Of a DNA stretch of 31,370 nucleotides, positions 22,678-30,223 are shown in pieces. Every line of letters begins with the position of its first letter. Positions within the stretch are counted from its first letter, which is position 1. Origin of the DNA: Acidobacteriaceae bacterium (lineage in GTDB: Bacteria > Acidobacteriota > Terriglobia > Terriglobales > Acidobacteriaceae); NCBI GenBank assembly GCA_031296355.1, contig JARLFX010000127.1, positions 1 to 31,370 on the forward strand. Reading direction: 5' to 3'. A program made the position numbers and the translations under genes. Under the pieces are notes generated by a model, which was given only the letters and a program-made list of their open reading frames with translations, searched no databases and was not told where the DNA came from.

Positions 22678-23238
22678 CTAATGTACCCCGCCGTCCGTTA
22701 GATTAACCGAAAATGCTACTTCCGTGTCCGTCATCATCTTCCATCCGAACCCGTGTACCGCGCCGCCGTCCACGTCCGTGATCCGCAGGCCCTCGTCCGT
22801 CAGCTTGCCCGTTTGCCAGCGTTCGCCCTTCGCGCCCCAAGCCAGCAGCGCATGGAAACCCACAAACAGCAGCAGTCCCTGCTCCGTCAGCGGCCTCACC
22901 TCTACCACCGGGCGAAAGGGAATCTGCGTGCACGTCTCCGGCCGCGTCACGTCGATCATGTAGGCATATCCACCCGCCACCGCGCACATCGCATCGGGAT
23001 TCGGACAGGCGAATACCCCGCTCGGCGCATCCTCTCCCGCAAACCCCCGCGCGCACGTCGCCAGAAATGCCGGAGCGTTTGCCGGCTTCACCATCAGCAG
23101 CAGCGCGCCCCGCGCCATCGCGTCTTCCTCACCCGGCACATACACGGGATACACATACTGCCGAGCCGGCGCAATCATCGGCGGCCCCTTCAGCACCTCG
23201 ACCATCCAGTTCTTCGCGAACTCGGGTTGTGCCGTCAT
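22678..23238 (-). CDS. Unrecognised 186-residue protein in the purine operon
   Basis: I do not recognise this protein. The frame is open from 23346, but the ATG at 23238 overlaps the stop of the PLP enzyme by one base (TAATG), the usual sign of coupling, and gives MTAQPEFAKNWMVEVLKGPP. It has no signal peptide or membrane segment. The N-terminal half has YVYPVYVPGEEDAMARGALL; the C-terminal half has WGAKGERWQTGKLTDEGLRI followed by HGFGWKMMTDTEVAFSVNL. The latter resembles a W-x(2-3)-R/K-L-x-x-x-G-L-R-I pattern in uncharacterised soil-bacterial proteins I recall only loosely. It does not show the conserved residues of OHCU decarboxylase. hiuH follows after 4 bases, so a role in or beside ureide or sulfur amino acid metabolism is the only contextual clue. 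Confidence 0.8.
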   Translation of the reverse strand: MTAQPEFAKNWMVEVLKGPPMIAPARQYVYPVYVPGEEDAMARGALLLMVKPANAPAFLATCARGFAGEDAPSGVFACPNPDAMCAVAGGYAYMIDVTRPETCTQIPFRPVVEVRPLTEQGLLLFVGFHALLAWGAKGERWQTGKLTDEGLRITDVDGGAVHGFGWKMMTDTEVAFSVNLTDGGVH

Positions 23239-24365
23239 TACTTCACCGCATCCAGCGCCTGCCCGATATCCGCGATCAAATCCTCCACCGCCTCGCACCC
23301 TGCGCTCAGCCGCACAAACCCCGGCGCAATCACGTCGCCGCCCCACCGAGCCCGCCGTTCGCCGGTCGTCACTACGCTGCCAAAGCTGGTCGCCTCGGTA
23401 ATCAGCTGCGCACTCGCCAGAAATTTATTCGCCGTCTCCGCATCGCGCAGCGTAAAGCTCAGCACCGCGCCAAAATACCGCTGCTGCTTCACCGCCAGCG
23501 CGTGGTCCGGATGCGTCTTCAGCCCCGGATACAGCACCTCCGTCACGTCCTTCCGCGTCTGCAGAAACTCCGCGATCTTCATCGCATTGGCCGAGCTGCG
23601 TTCCAGCCGCAGCGGCAGCGTCGCCAGCGAGCGCAGCGCCAGCCACGCCTCCATCGGTCCCAGGATGCTTCCGCTCAGCCGCCGCCACGCCTGCAATTTG
23701 TCCGCCAGCGCCGTGTCTTTCACCGCAACGTGTCCATACAAAATGTCGCTGTGTCCGCTCATCGACTTCGCGTCCGAAGCCACCGAGAAATCCGCTCCCA
23801 GCAGCAGCGGCTTCTGGCTCAGCGCCGTCTGCGTCGAATTGTCCACCGCCACCAGCGCGCCCGCCTTGTGCGCCTGCTCGCACAGCGCCGCGATGTCGCA
23901 GATCTCCATCGTCGGATTGCTCGGCGTCTCCAGCCACAGCAGCTTCGCACCCTCCAGCAGCGCTCCCTGCGCATTATTCGCCGTTGGCGCCATGCGTAGC
24001 TCCACCCCCATCTCGGTGAAGTACTTCTGCATCAGTTGCCGCGCCACGTAGTACGCATTCGAAGGCAGCACCGCCACATCGCCCGGCCGCAGCACCGCGC
24101 CCATCACTGCCGCGATCGCCGCCATGCCGGAAGGGAAGACCAGCGTCTTCACATCTTCGCGCCCTGCGCCCTCCAACCCGCTGATGGCATGTTCCAGTTC
24201 CGTCCACGTCGGATTGTGTGCCCGAGCGTACGTATACGCCACGCCTGAAGCATCTCCTATTGCATGAAACGGCGCCGCAAATACCGGCCCAGAATGCATC
24301 GCCGTCCCCTGTTTCGCCTCGGTCAGTGTTGCCTGCAGCAATCGTGTCGCGTCATCCATCGTCAT
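23238..24365 (-). CDS. Cys/Met metabolism PLP-dependent enzyme (cystathionine gamma-synthase/lyase family)
   Basis: This is a 375-residue fold-type I PLP enzyme. The ATG at 24365 has GGAG 5 bases upstream; the frame is open to 24389. Visible residues are Arg48 in YTYARAHNPTW (normally YSRxxNPT), the FPSGMAAIAAV block, Asp175 in VAVDNST, and the PLP lysine Lys200 in SDAKSMSGHSDIL, followed by GSILGPMEAWLALRSLATL and RLSAGCE. Family members make or split cystathionine or act as methionine gamma-lyase, and the exact reaction cannot be chosen. The stop overlaps the next gene's start (TAATG), so it is in one unit with the unknown protein and hiuH. The connection with purine degradation is only positional. 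Confidence 0.9.
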   Translation of the reverse strand: MTMDDATRLLQATLTEAKQGTAMHSGPVFAAPFHAIGDASGVAYTYARAHNPTWTELEHAISGLEGAGREDVKTLVFPSGMAAIAAVMGAVLRPGDVAVLPSNAYYVARQLMQKYFTEMGVELRMAPTANNAQGALLEGAKLLWLETPSNPTMEICDIAALCEQAHKAGALVAVDNSTQTALSQKPLLLGADFSVASDAKSMSGHSDILYGHVAVKDTALADKLQAWRRLSGSILGPMEAWLALRSLATLPLRLERSSANAMKIAEFLQTRKDVTEVLYPGLKTHPDHALAVKQQRYFGAVLSFTLRDAETANKFLASAQLITEATSFGSVVTTGERRARWGGDVIAPGFVRLSAGCEAVEDLIADIGQALDAVK

Positions 24366-24393
24366 TCTCCGTTGTCGATTCACCCCCACTACT

Positions 24394-24423
24394 TGTCATC
24401 CTGAGCGTAGCGAAGGACCTGCT
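24394..24423. repeat. Dispersed repeat family A between thiL and the PLP gene
   Basis: TTGTCATCCTGAGCGTAGCG is followed by AAGGACCTGC. The adjoining 'tgcttttgtacttgcttct' resembles the flank of the 1720 copy (tgctttttgtctttgcttct), so the two copies share about 45 bases. Confidence 0.75.
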
Positions 24424-24444
24424 TTTGTACTTGCTTCTGCACGC

Positions 24445-25503
24445 TTAGCGCGCGTCTCGCCGTCCACGCTGGGCGAAATGTTCCCAACCCTGCGCTTCCA
24501 GCTTCCGCGTCTTCCCATCGACTATTATTTTCACCCCGCGGCCCTTCACCACCGTCCCGATCCGCGTCACCTTCACCCCCGCAATCGTCCGTGGCATCGG
24601 CTTGCGCCCCGTAAACAGCAGTTCATAATCCTCGCCGCCATGCAGCGCCAGCTCCAGCGCATCCGCTCTGCCCGCCGCCAGCGGATGAACGGGCAGGGAA
24701 GCCGCCTCGATCACCGCCCCGCAGCCCGACTCCGCGCACAAGTGCGCCAGGTCCGTCGAAACCCCATCGCTCACGTCAATGCAGGCTGTCGCCAGCCCCC
24801 GCCGCCGCAGCGTCTCCCCCACCACCAGCCTCGGCTGCGGATACAGATGCGGATGCTGGCTAAAATCCGGGTGCCCCAGGTCTCGCTTCTGAGACCTGGG
24901 TGCGATGCTCGCATTCTCCTCAGCGCTCCGGGCCAGCCACGCGAAGCCGTCCGCCGTGCGCGCAGCACACAACTCCGCCGCCGACCCGCCCAGTCCGCCC
25001 GTCACATAAATGTGGTCGCCCACCCGCGCCCCGCTCCGCAGCAGCGCCTTACCCGCCGGAGCCGTTCCGGTCAGCACGATATCCGCAATCACCCCGCCTC
25101 CCGACTCCGCCGTGTCGCCGCCGGCCAGCCGCACATCGCTCGCCTTTGCCAGCGCCAGCAGCCCGTCCATAAACTCCTGTAGCCACGCCGATCCCGCCAG
25201 CTCTCTCGGCAGGGCGAGCGACAGAAACGCCGCCAGCGGCTTCGCACCCATTGCCGCCAGGTCGCTCAAACCCCGCGCCAGCGTCCGGTGCCCCACCGCC
25301 CGCGCCGGATGCCAGTCCCGCCGGAAGTGCCTGCCCTCCAGCGACAGGTCCGTCGTCACCAGCAGTTCATGCCCGCGCGGCACCCGCAGCACCGCGCAAT
25401 CGTCCCCAATTCCCACCCGGATACCGCGCGCCGCGCCGCCACGTCCTGCCGCCCGCCGAATCCCTGCGATCATCTCCAGTTCGCCCGGCCGTCTCGCCTT
25501 CAT
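24445..25503 (-). CDS. thiL: Thiamine-monophosphate kinase
   Basis: This is a 352-residue ThiL that phosphorylates thiamine monophosphate to the active diphosphate. Family blocks in order are RVGIGDDCAVL, LLVTTDLSLEGRHF, RTLARGLSDLAAMGAKPLA, VRLAGGDTAES, GDHIYVTGGLG, ACIDVSDGVSTDLAHL and LHGGEDYELLFT. It is somewhat longer than usual because residues about 199-213 are a DNA repeat read in frame (SIAPRSQKRDLGHP), placed in the linker just before HPHLYPQPRLVVGE, where the family normally has R-x-x-P-x-P-R. The catalytic blocks on both sides are intact, so it is probably active. It lies 79 bases upstream of the PLP gene on the same strand and is divergent from the M23 peptidase. Confidence 0.95.
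   Translation of the reverse strand: MKARRPGELEMIAGIRRAAGRGGAARGIRVGIGDDCAVLRVPRGHELLVTTDLSLEGRHFRRDWHPARAVGHRTLARGLSDLAAMGAKPLAAFLSLALPRELAGSAWLQEFMDGLLALAKASDVRLAGGDTAESGGGVIADIVLTGTAPAGKALLRSGARVGDHIYVTGGLGGSAAELCAARTADGFAWLARSAEENASIAPRSQKRDLGHPDFSQHPHLYPQPRLVVGETLRRRGLATACIDVSDGVSTDLAHLCAESGCGAVIEAASLPVHPLAAGRADALELALHGGEDYELLFTGRKPMPRTIAGVKVTRIGTVVKGRGVKIIVDGKTRKLEAQGWEHFAQRGRRDAR
24866..24908. repeat. Dispersed hairpin repeat family B inside thiL
   Basis: GGGTGCC is followed by the 10-bp stem CCCAGGTCTC/GAGACCTGGG and then TGCGATGC. It is nearly identical to the intergenic copy at 20987-21029. The insertion keeps the thiL frame open and would form a hairpin in the mRNA. Confidence 0.75.
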
Positions 25504-25578
25504 ACTCAGCAGGATACGGGATTTTCCCAGCAGTCATGCAGTTTGGCTTATTTTCCGCATATTTCTGGCCTATTCGGG

Positions 25579-25607
25579 TTGCGCCAGGCAACCCCGGACG
25601 GTAAAAT
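25579..25607 (+). promoter_or_regulatory. Candidate promoter for the M23 peptidase gene
   Basis: TTGCGC (25579-25584) is followed by a 17-base spacer and TAAAAT (25602-25607). The -10 matches the sigma-70 consensus at 5 of 6 positions and the spacing is ideal; the -35 is weak. It lies between the divergent thiL and M23 genes. Confidence 0.5.
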
Positions 25608-25705
25608 AGACCTATCCCCAAGAACCTCCGGCAATGCCTGTTCGCAAATGCGATTTGGCAAAGCTCATTCGGAGAGGTTCAAATCCAGGGAACGGATGTG
25701 CCTAC

Positions 25706-26704
25706 TTGAAGAAGCGCTTTTACATCGTCTTCGTGTCCCGTGATGAAGACGGTTCGCTTCGCAAGCTGCCCATCCCCATGCACTACGCCTACGTCTTCGT
25801 AGCCGCCGCCGTCATCGGCATGTTCACCGTCTCCGGCCTCGCTGGTTCCTATTCGCGCATGCTGCTCAAGACCGCGCACTTTAATCAGGTTCGCCAGGAG
25901 CGCGACGCCTCCCGCAAAGACTATGCCCAGTTGGAGCAGGTCGCCCGCGAGAAGGACGTCCAGGCCGCCTCGCTCGGCGCCCTCGCCAGCGAGATCTCAT
26001 CGCTCTACGGCCTGCGCAAGAGCACGCTGTCCACGGTTGTAGCTCCGACTTCAAAGAAGGCCTCCAGGGCTGCTGAAGTCACCTCGGCAGCGGTCGCCGC
26101 CGACCCAACCACCGGCACCCTCTCTGACGAGAGCTACCACAAGTCGCTGGACGAGTTCATTGCCCTGCGTACCTCGGCGCTCAACGGAGCAACCACCCGC
26201 AGCATCGCCACTGGCCTCCCCGCTGACCTCAGCAGTGTGGGCCGCGTCAGCATGGCCGGCTCCTTTGCAGACATCGCCGGTGCACCATCGCTCTGGCCTG
26301 TGCAGGGCCCCATCACCAGCTCATTCGGTGAGCGCGAAGATCCGTTCAACGGTGAAGGCGCCTTCCACAAGGGCGTCGATATCTCCGCCGCCTACGGCAC
26401 TCCGATCCGCGCTGCGGCAGACGGTGTCGTTCAGAGCGCTGCCATGGAGAATGGCTATGGCCGCGAAGTCCTGCTCGACAACGGCCACGGCATCAAGACG
26501 CTCTATGCGCACATGTCGGGATTCACCGTGACCAATGGGCAATCCGTCGTCCGCGGCCAGGTCATCGGCTACGTAGGCCGCAGCGGCCGTTCCACCGGTT
26601 CGCATGTCCATTACGAGGTCCAGATCCACGGCACCCCAGTCAATCCGCACAAGTACCTGCGCATCACCACCGCCGAACTAGCCGCCAACCCCACCGGCTT
26701 CTAG
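25706..26704 (+). CDS. Membrane-anchored M23-family murein endopeptidase
   Basis: This is a LytM/M23 metallopeptidase that would cleave peptidoglycan cross-bridges in the periplasm. From the TTG at 25706 it has 332 residues: a cytoplasmic KKRFYIVFVSRDEDGSLRK segment, one membrane helix at about 26-48 (AYVFVAAAVIGMFTVSGLA), a coiled-coil-like stretch (QVRQERDASRKDYAQLEQVA), a linker, then the peptidase. Zinc ligands are His221 and Asp225 in FHKGVDIS and His302 in SHVHYEVQ, with His300 as catalytic partner, so it should be active. The frame is open to an ATG at 25634, which has no ribosome site and adds 24 unlikely residues. I prefer the TTG because similar acidobacterial proteins start KKR(F/Y)YI, but the start is not certain. 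Confidence 0.9.
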   Translation: MKKRFYIVFVSRDEDGSLRKLPIPMHYAYVFVAAAVIGMFTVSGLAGSYSRMLLKTAHFNQVRQERDASRKDYAQLEQVAREKDVQAASLGALASEISSLYGLRKSTLSTVVAPTSKKASRAAEVTSAAVAADPTTGTLSDESYHKSLDEFIALRTSALNGATTRSIATGLPADLSSVGRVSMAGSFADIAGAPSLWPVQGPITSSFGEREDPFNGEGAFHKGVDISAAYGTPIRAAADGVVQSAAMENGYGREVLLDNGHGIKTLYAHMSGFTVTNGQSVVRGQVIGYVGRSGRSTGSHVHYEVQIHGTPVNPHKYLRITTAELAANPTGF

Positions 26705-26924
26705 CACAGCGTGCACCTCCTCTGATTTGTCATCCTGAGCGGAGCGAAGAATCTCAAAAGCCCATGCTCCCAGAACTCTGGGATATCGTCGCGAAGCGGC
26801 AACAGCTTTCGTCTTACTCTGGAAAAATTTAGAGAGTGTCATCCTGAGCCGCAGGCGAAGGATCCCGAAGGGCTCCGCCTCATTGAGGCATTCGCAAGCT
26901 TCTGCCGTACAGTCCTCTATTCTT
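26705..26924. repeat. Intergenic cluster with two family A repeats
   Basis: Copies lie at 26729-26755 (TTGTCATCCTGAGCGGAGCG then AAGAATC) and 26837-26866 (TGTCATCCTGAGCCGCAGGC then GAAGGATCCC). A partial family B tail lies between them (TGGGATATCGTCGCGAAGCG near 26781). Nothing else is recognisable between the M23 gene and the convergent TonB-like gene. Confidence 0.7.
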
Positions 26925-27338
26925 CTAACGGTGAATTTTAAATTCCACTGCCACCGTCACATAGACGACTACAGGCTTACCGTCGACCACTGCGGGTTTG
27001 AAACGGTATTTCTTCACCGCAGCCACTGCCTTATCGCCTAACCCCATTCCCGGATCCTTGAGCAGTTCAATTCTTTGCGGTTTACCATCTACGCCTACAA
27101 TCACACGAATGATCGCCGTACCGTTCAACAACGCTCTGCGTGCCTCGTCGGTGTAGTCGGCCTCAACCGAGTGAATCAAAATGGGTGCAGTAGCGCGGTG
27201 TGCGGCGTCAGGGATAGGGCGCGAAGGTGTCATCGCGCCAGACGGCGGAGTTTTATCGGTTCCGTTGTCGGTAGAGGGAAGGCTCTGAGCCGTCGCAAAC
27301 ACTGCTGTACTCAATGCCAGAATAAGCAAACGCTTCAT
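26925..27338 (-). CDS. Exported TonB-C-terminal-domain protein
   Basis: This is a 137-residue protein with an N-terminal signal peptide (MKRLLILALSTAVFATAQS) followed by a short Pro/Thr-rich spacer and a TonB C-terminal domain. The domain reads VEADYTDEARRALLNGTAII, then VGVDGKPQRIELLKDPGMGL, then AVKKYRFKPAVVDGKPV. The usual long periplasm-spanning Pro/Lys region is absent and the signal looks cleavable, so it is unlikely to be a classical energy transducer. It may be a periplasmic accessory to TonB-dependent transport or a free domain of another role. It lies 17 bases after the next upstream gene on the same strand. Confidence 0.82.
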   Translation of the reverse strand: MKRLLILALSTAVFATAQSLPSTDNGTDKTPPSGAMTPSRPIPDAAHRATAPILIHSVEADYTDEARRALLNGTAIIRVIVGVDGKPQRIELLKDPGMGLGDKAVAAVKKYRFKPAVVDGKPVVVYVTVAVEFKIHR

Positions 27339-27355
27339 CGTGCCTTACCTCGAAC

Positions 27356-28345
27356 TCACTGCGTTACCGGCTGCGTCGCATCCGGCGACCCCGCAACCTT
27401 CTTCATCAACTCCAGCGGAACTGTCCCGGTCAGCACGGTGCGGTTGTGCTCCTGCTCCACCTTCAGGCTGTCGATCATCTGCCCCATCGCCGCTTCGCCC
27501 GGATCGGAAGCTGGCTGTGCCTTCTGGATCGTCTTTACCAGGTTCAGCAGCGCGGTCAGCGCAGCGGCACTGTCTGCTGCGGCTGCATCATTTGGCGCAA
27601 GTTCTTCCACCCGCAGGTGCAGCGACTGCAGATACCGTATGGAAGCCACAAACGTCGTATCTTCTGAGATCGGTAGTGTCAGCCCCAGCATCTGCAGCTT
27701 GCCATTCTCGCTGAAGGGCAGCCCTACTTTGCCGATGCCCCATGCCACACTCAGCAGTGGTACCCGGCTGTAGTGCGCGGCCAGCAGGGAAGAGCCTGCA
27801 AACGGCGATGCCGCCGAGCGGTAGTGGTCCAGTATGGAATGGATCTGTTCCGTTGTCGGCGTGTTCGATGCAGCCACCATGCTGTATCCCAGCATGGCTA
27901 CCCGTAGCGTACGCCCCTCCACCGGTACAGAGAAGATCTCGTGTCCTGCGTACACCTCTCGCGCCGTCGCCACGGTATTCAGATACGCCGTCAGCCGCTT
28001 CCCGTCGATTCGCCCCTCGAACACCTCAGAGAAGGCGAGCGGCCCATTCGGCCCATTCGGGTTCGGCATACGATGGATGGCGAACGCCGCCTGGTCCAGG
28101 TCGCGCTCAAACACAAAACCCGTTGCGTCGATGAACCGCTGAAACTCCGGGCTATGCTGCACCACGGTGCGGTCAAAGTGCGTCGCTGTGCGGATTGGTT
28201 TCAGGTTGAAGTAGACGATGGCGTCCGACTCCGGCAGCAGCCGCGCACACTCCGGCGGAGCATGTTTGCGCAGTACCACTGCAATCACCAGCGCGGCCAG
28301 CACCGCCGCCACACCCATCAGCGAATATCGTGTCCGTCTACGCAT
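27356..28345 (-). CDS. Membrane-anchored protein of unknown function
   Basis: This is a 329-residue protein with a basic start (RRRTRYS), one membrane anchor at about 9-25 (LMGVAAVLAALVIAVVL) and a large periplasmic part. Blocks such as LLPESDAIVYFNLKPIR and RIDGKRLTAYLNTVATAREV recall DUF3352-like bacterial proteins, but I cannot confirm this. There are no catalytic motifs that I can name. The downstream TonB-like gene begins 17 bases after its stop, so the two are probably co-expressed and may work together at the envelope. Confidence 0.8.
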   Translation of the reverse strand: MRRRTRYSLMGVAAVLAALVIAVVLRKHAPPECARLLPESDAIVYFNLKPIRTATHFDRTVVQHSPEFQRFIDATGFVFERDLDQAAFAIHRMPNPNGPNGPLAFSEVFEGRIDGKRLTAYLNTVATAREVYAGHEIFSVPVEGRTLRVAMLGYSMVAASNTPTTEQIHSILDHYRSAASPFAGSSLLAAHYSRVPLLSVAWGIGKVGLPFSENGKLQMLGLTLPISEDTTFVASIRYLQSLHLRVEELAPNDAAAADSAAALTALLNLVKTIQKAQPASDPGEAAMGQMIDSLKVEQEHNRTVLTGTVPLELMKKVAGSPDATQPVTQ

Positions 28346-28463
28346 CGTCTCGAACCATCATCATGATGATGGTATCAACAGAACCCCCGCGCTACTGCGA
28401 ATTTCTGTGAATGATGCTCTCCGCTGGTACACCGTGCAGGAGGGTTAGAATTCTCACAAGCCC

Positions 28464-29726
28464 TTGAACTCTTCCATCCAGCCCGCGCGCCTGCCCCGCA
28501 CTCTCTACGTCTTCACCGTGCTCAACGCCGCGCTCACGTTGCTCTTTGCGCTCATCCTGCGCCTCACCCGTGCCCATCACTACGGCCCGCACGCCAACGG
28601 AGTTGCCATTGCCCACCGCAACTTTGCTGACCTGCTCGACTTTACCGCGCAGTTCCGTTTCTTCCATAGCGCCGCCTTCTTCCATCAGCCAACGGTCTTC
28701 ATGCACCCCGCGTCGCTCGCCGTCGCCTACCACCTCGTCTTCCTCTTTGGATCAAGAGCTGTTGCCGCCTATGCTGCTGCGCTTCTGCTAACGGTCGCCG
28801 CCGCGGTCATCCTCTTCACCCGCGCACTCATCCGCCGCGGCATTGCCCCTTTTCGCGCCGCCATCTTCACCGCTCTCACCCTGATTTTCGCGTGGCCTAC
28901 ATGGTTCTGCCTCAAGCAGGGCAACTTTGAATTCCTTCTCTTCGCTCTGCTTGCTCTCGGGCTCTGCGCCTTTCTGCATCGCCGCCACTATCCAGCAGCC
29001 GCCTGCTTCGCCATCGCCGGCGTCATGAAGTTCTATCCATTCCTCTTCCTTGGTCTGCTGCTCGCCGCGCGCCGCTACCGTGCCTTCTTCTTCGGATTGA
29101 CGATTGCTGCCGCCACACTTCTGCTCTCCCTCTGGCTCGTCTGTCCCGATATCGCGCTCTCCTGGCATGGCATGTTCACCGGTCTGGGCGCCTTCCGCAA
29201 CGACTACATCCTGCACTACCAAACCGCGGAAGGGGGCCTCGACCACTCCCTCTTCAGCCTGGTCAAACTCCTGCTCGCCGCTCTCGGGCATTTTGGCCTG
29301 CTGCACGATGCGGCGCGTATGAACCACCTCACCCTCGTCTACGTGCTGGTTGTTGCCTGCGCCGGCATCGCTCTCTGGATCATCCGTATCCGCCATCTCT
29401 TCCTCGCCAACCAGGTTCTGGCGCTTACGATTGTCGCCATTCTGTTGCCGCCGGTCTCGTTTGAATACACGCTGATGCACCTCTACCTGCCCTGGGCGAT
29501 GCTCGTTTTCCTTGCGATTCAAGGCGGGGAATCATCGCGCCGCGCACTCTTCTGCGCCTTCATTCTTCTGGCTCTTCTGGTCTCGCCCATGACGGAGCTT
29601 TGGCTGCTCGGCTGGGGCCTCGCCGGCGAACTCAAAGCCCTGCTTCTTCTGCTTCTCTTCGCTCTCGCCCTCAGATATCCGTTCCCTGGACGCCAGTTCG
29701 CATCATCTGCCGCAGAAGACGCCTGA
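28464..29726 (+). CDS. GT87-like polytopic membrane glycosyltransferase
   Basis: This is a 420-residue integral membrane protein with about ten hydrophobic helices and the pattern of glycosyltransferase family 87 (DUF2029). It has an early loop with FHQPTVFMHPASLAVAYHL, the KQGNFEFLLFALLALGL block and AGVMKFYPFLFLGLLLAARR. GT87 enzymes use polyprenyl-phosphate sugars on the outer face of the membrane. The only usable start is TTG at 28464: an in-frame stop lies at 28446 and the next Met is at residue 80. The nearest strong Shine-Dalgarno, AGGAGGG at 28438-28444, is 19 bases away, too far for normal use, so initiation may be inefficient or aided by RNA folding. Confidence 0.85.
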   Translation: MNSSIQPARLPRTLYVFTVLNAALTLLFALILRLTRAHHYGPHANGVAIAHRNFADLLDFTAQFRFFHSAAFFHQPTVFMHPASLAVAYHLVFLFGSRAVAAYAAALLLTVAAAVILFTRALIRRGIAPFRAAIFTALTLIFAWPTWFCLKQGNFEFLLFALLALGLCAFLHRRHYPAAACFAIAGVMKFYPFLFLGLLLAARRYRAFFFGLTIAAATLLLSLWLVCPDIALSWHGMFTGLGAFRNDYILHYQTAEGGLDHSLFSLVKLLLAALGHFGLLHDAARMNHLTLVYVLVVACAGIALWIIRIRHLFLANQVLALTIVAILLPPVSFEYTLMHLYLPWAMLVFLAIQGGESSRRALFCAFILLALLVSPMTELWLLGWGLAGELKALLLLLLFALALRYPFPGRQFASSAAEDA

Positions 29727-29777
29727 TCTGTCGTTTCTAATCCCTATTCCCTAACCCCTCCCCCCTGTTCTCCTGAC

Positions 29778-29807
29778 TTGGCCCCACCCGAACCCATGTG
29801 CTAAAGT
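29778..29807 (+). promoter_or_regulatory. Candidate promoter of the tRNA-tuf cluster
   Basis: TTGGCC (29778-29783), an 18-base spacer and TAAAGT (29802-29807) match the sigma-70 consensus at 4 of 6 positions each. It is about 82 bases upstream of the first tRNA. The call is tentative. Confidence 0.35.
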
Positions 29808-29889
29808 TGCATCTGCGTCTCATTCCTGCGGGTGCGGAATTGCGTCTCTCTCCGCCCCTGCGAATCAGGTGCAAAACGTCGCTGTTTGG

Positions 29890-29965
29890 GCTGGCGTAGC
29901 TCAGCTGGTAGAGCATCTGATTTGTAATCAGAGGGTCGGGGGTTCAAGTCCCTTCGCCAGCTCCA
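29890..29965 (+). tRNA. tRNA-Thr (anticodon TGT)
   Basis: It has a full cloverleaf: acceptor GCTGGCG/CGCCAGC, D-arm GCTCAGCTGGTAGAGC, anticodon stem TCTGA/TCAGA with loop TTTGTAA, T-arm with GGTTCAAGT, discriminator T and encoded CCA. It reads ACA codons. Confidence 0.97.
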
Positions 29966-30116
29966 GAACCTTCAGCGCAAGAGTTTTGTTTTGGTTGTAC
30001 TGCCCGTTTTCCGCACGCAGTCCTCCTTGCTTCACCCCTTACGATTTTGTCCCGCTTGTTGTGCGAGCCAGGGCCTGAACGGGGCAGCAATGGGTCGCGT
30101 GCCGCGGTCAGCATGT

Positions 30117-30203
30117 GCACAGGTGGCCGAGTGGTTAATGGCAGCAGACTGTAAATCTGCCACTCTTTGAGTTACGGAGGTTCGAATCCTCCCCTGTGCA
30201 CCA
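30117..30203 (+). tRNA. tRNA-Tyr (anticodon GTA)
   Basis: The acceptor is GCACAGG/CCTGTGC with encoded CCA, and the anticodon stem GCAGA/TCTGC has loop CTGTAAA. A long variable arm (CACTCTTTGAGTTA) is typical of bacterial class II tRNA-Tyr. A run of six T follows directly at 30204-30209. Confidence 0.97.
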
Positions 30204-30223
30204 TTTTTTGTGGTGGTGTTTAC

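Noticed and set aside
22678..23238. OHCU decarboxylase for the unknown gene in the purine operon
   Set aside because: Size and context fit, but I cannot see the conserved residues of that family, so I left the function open.
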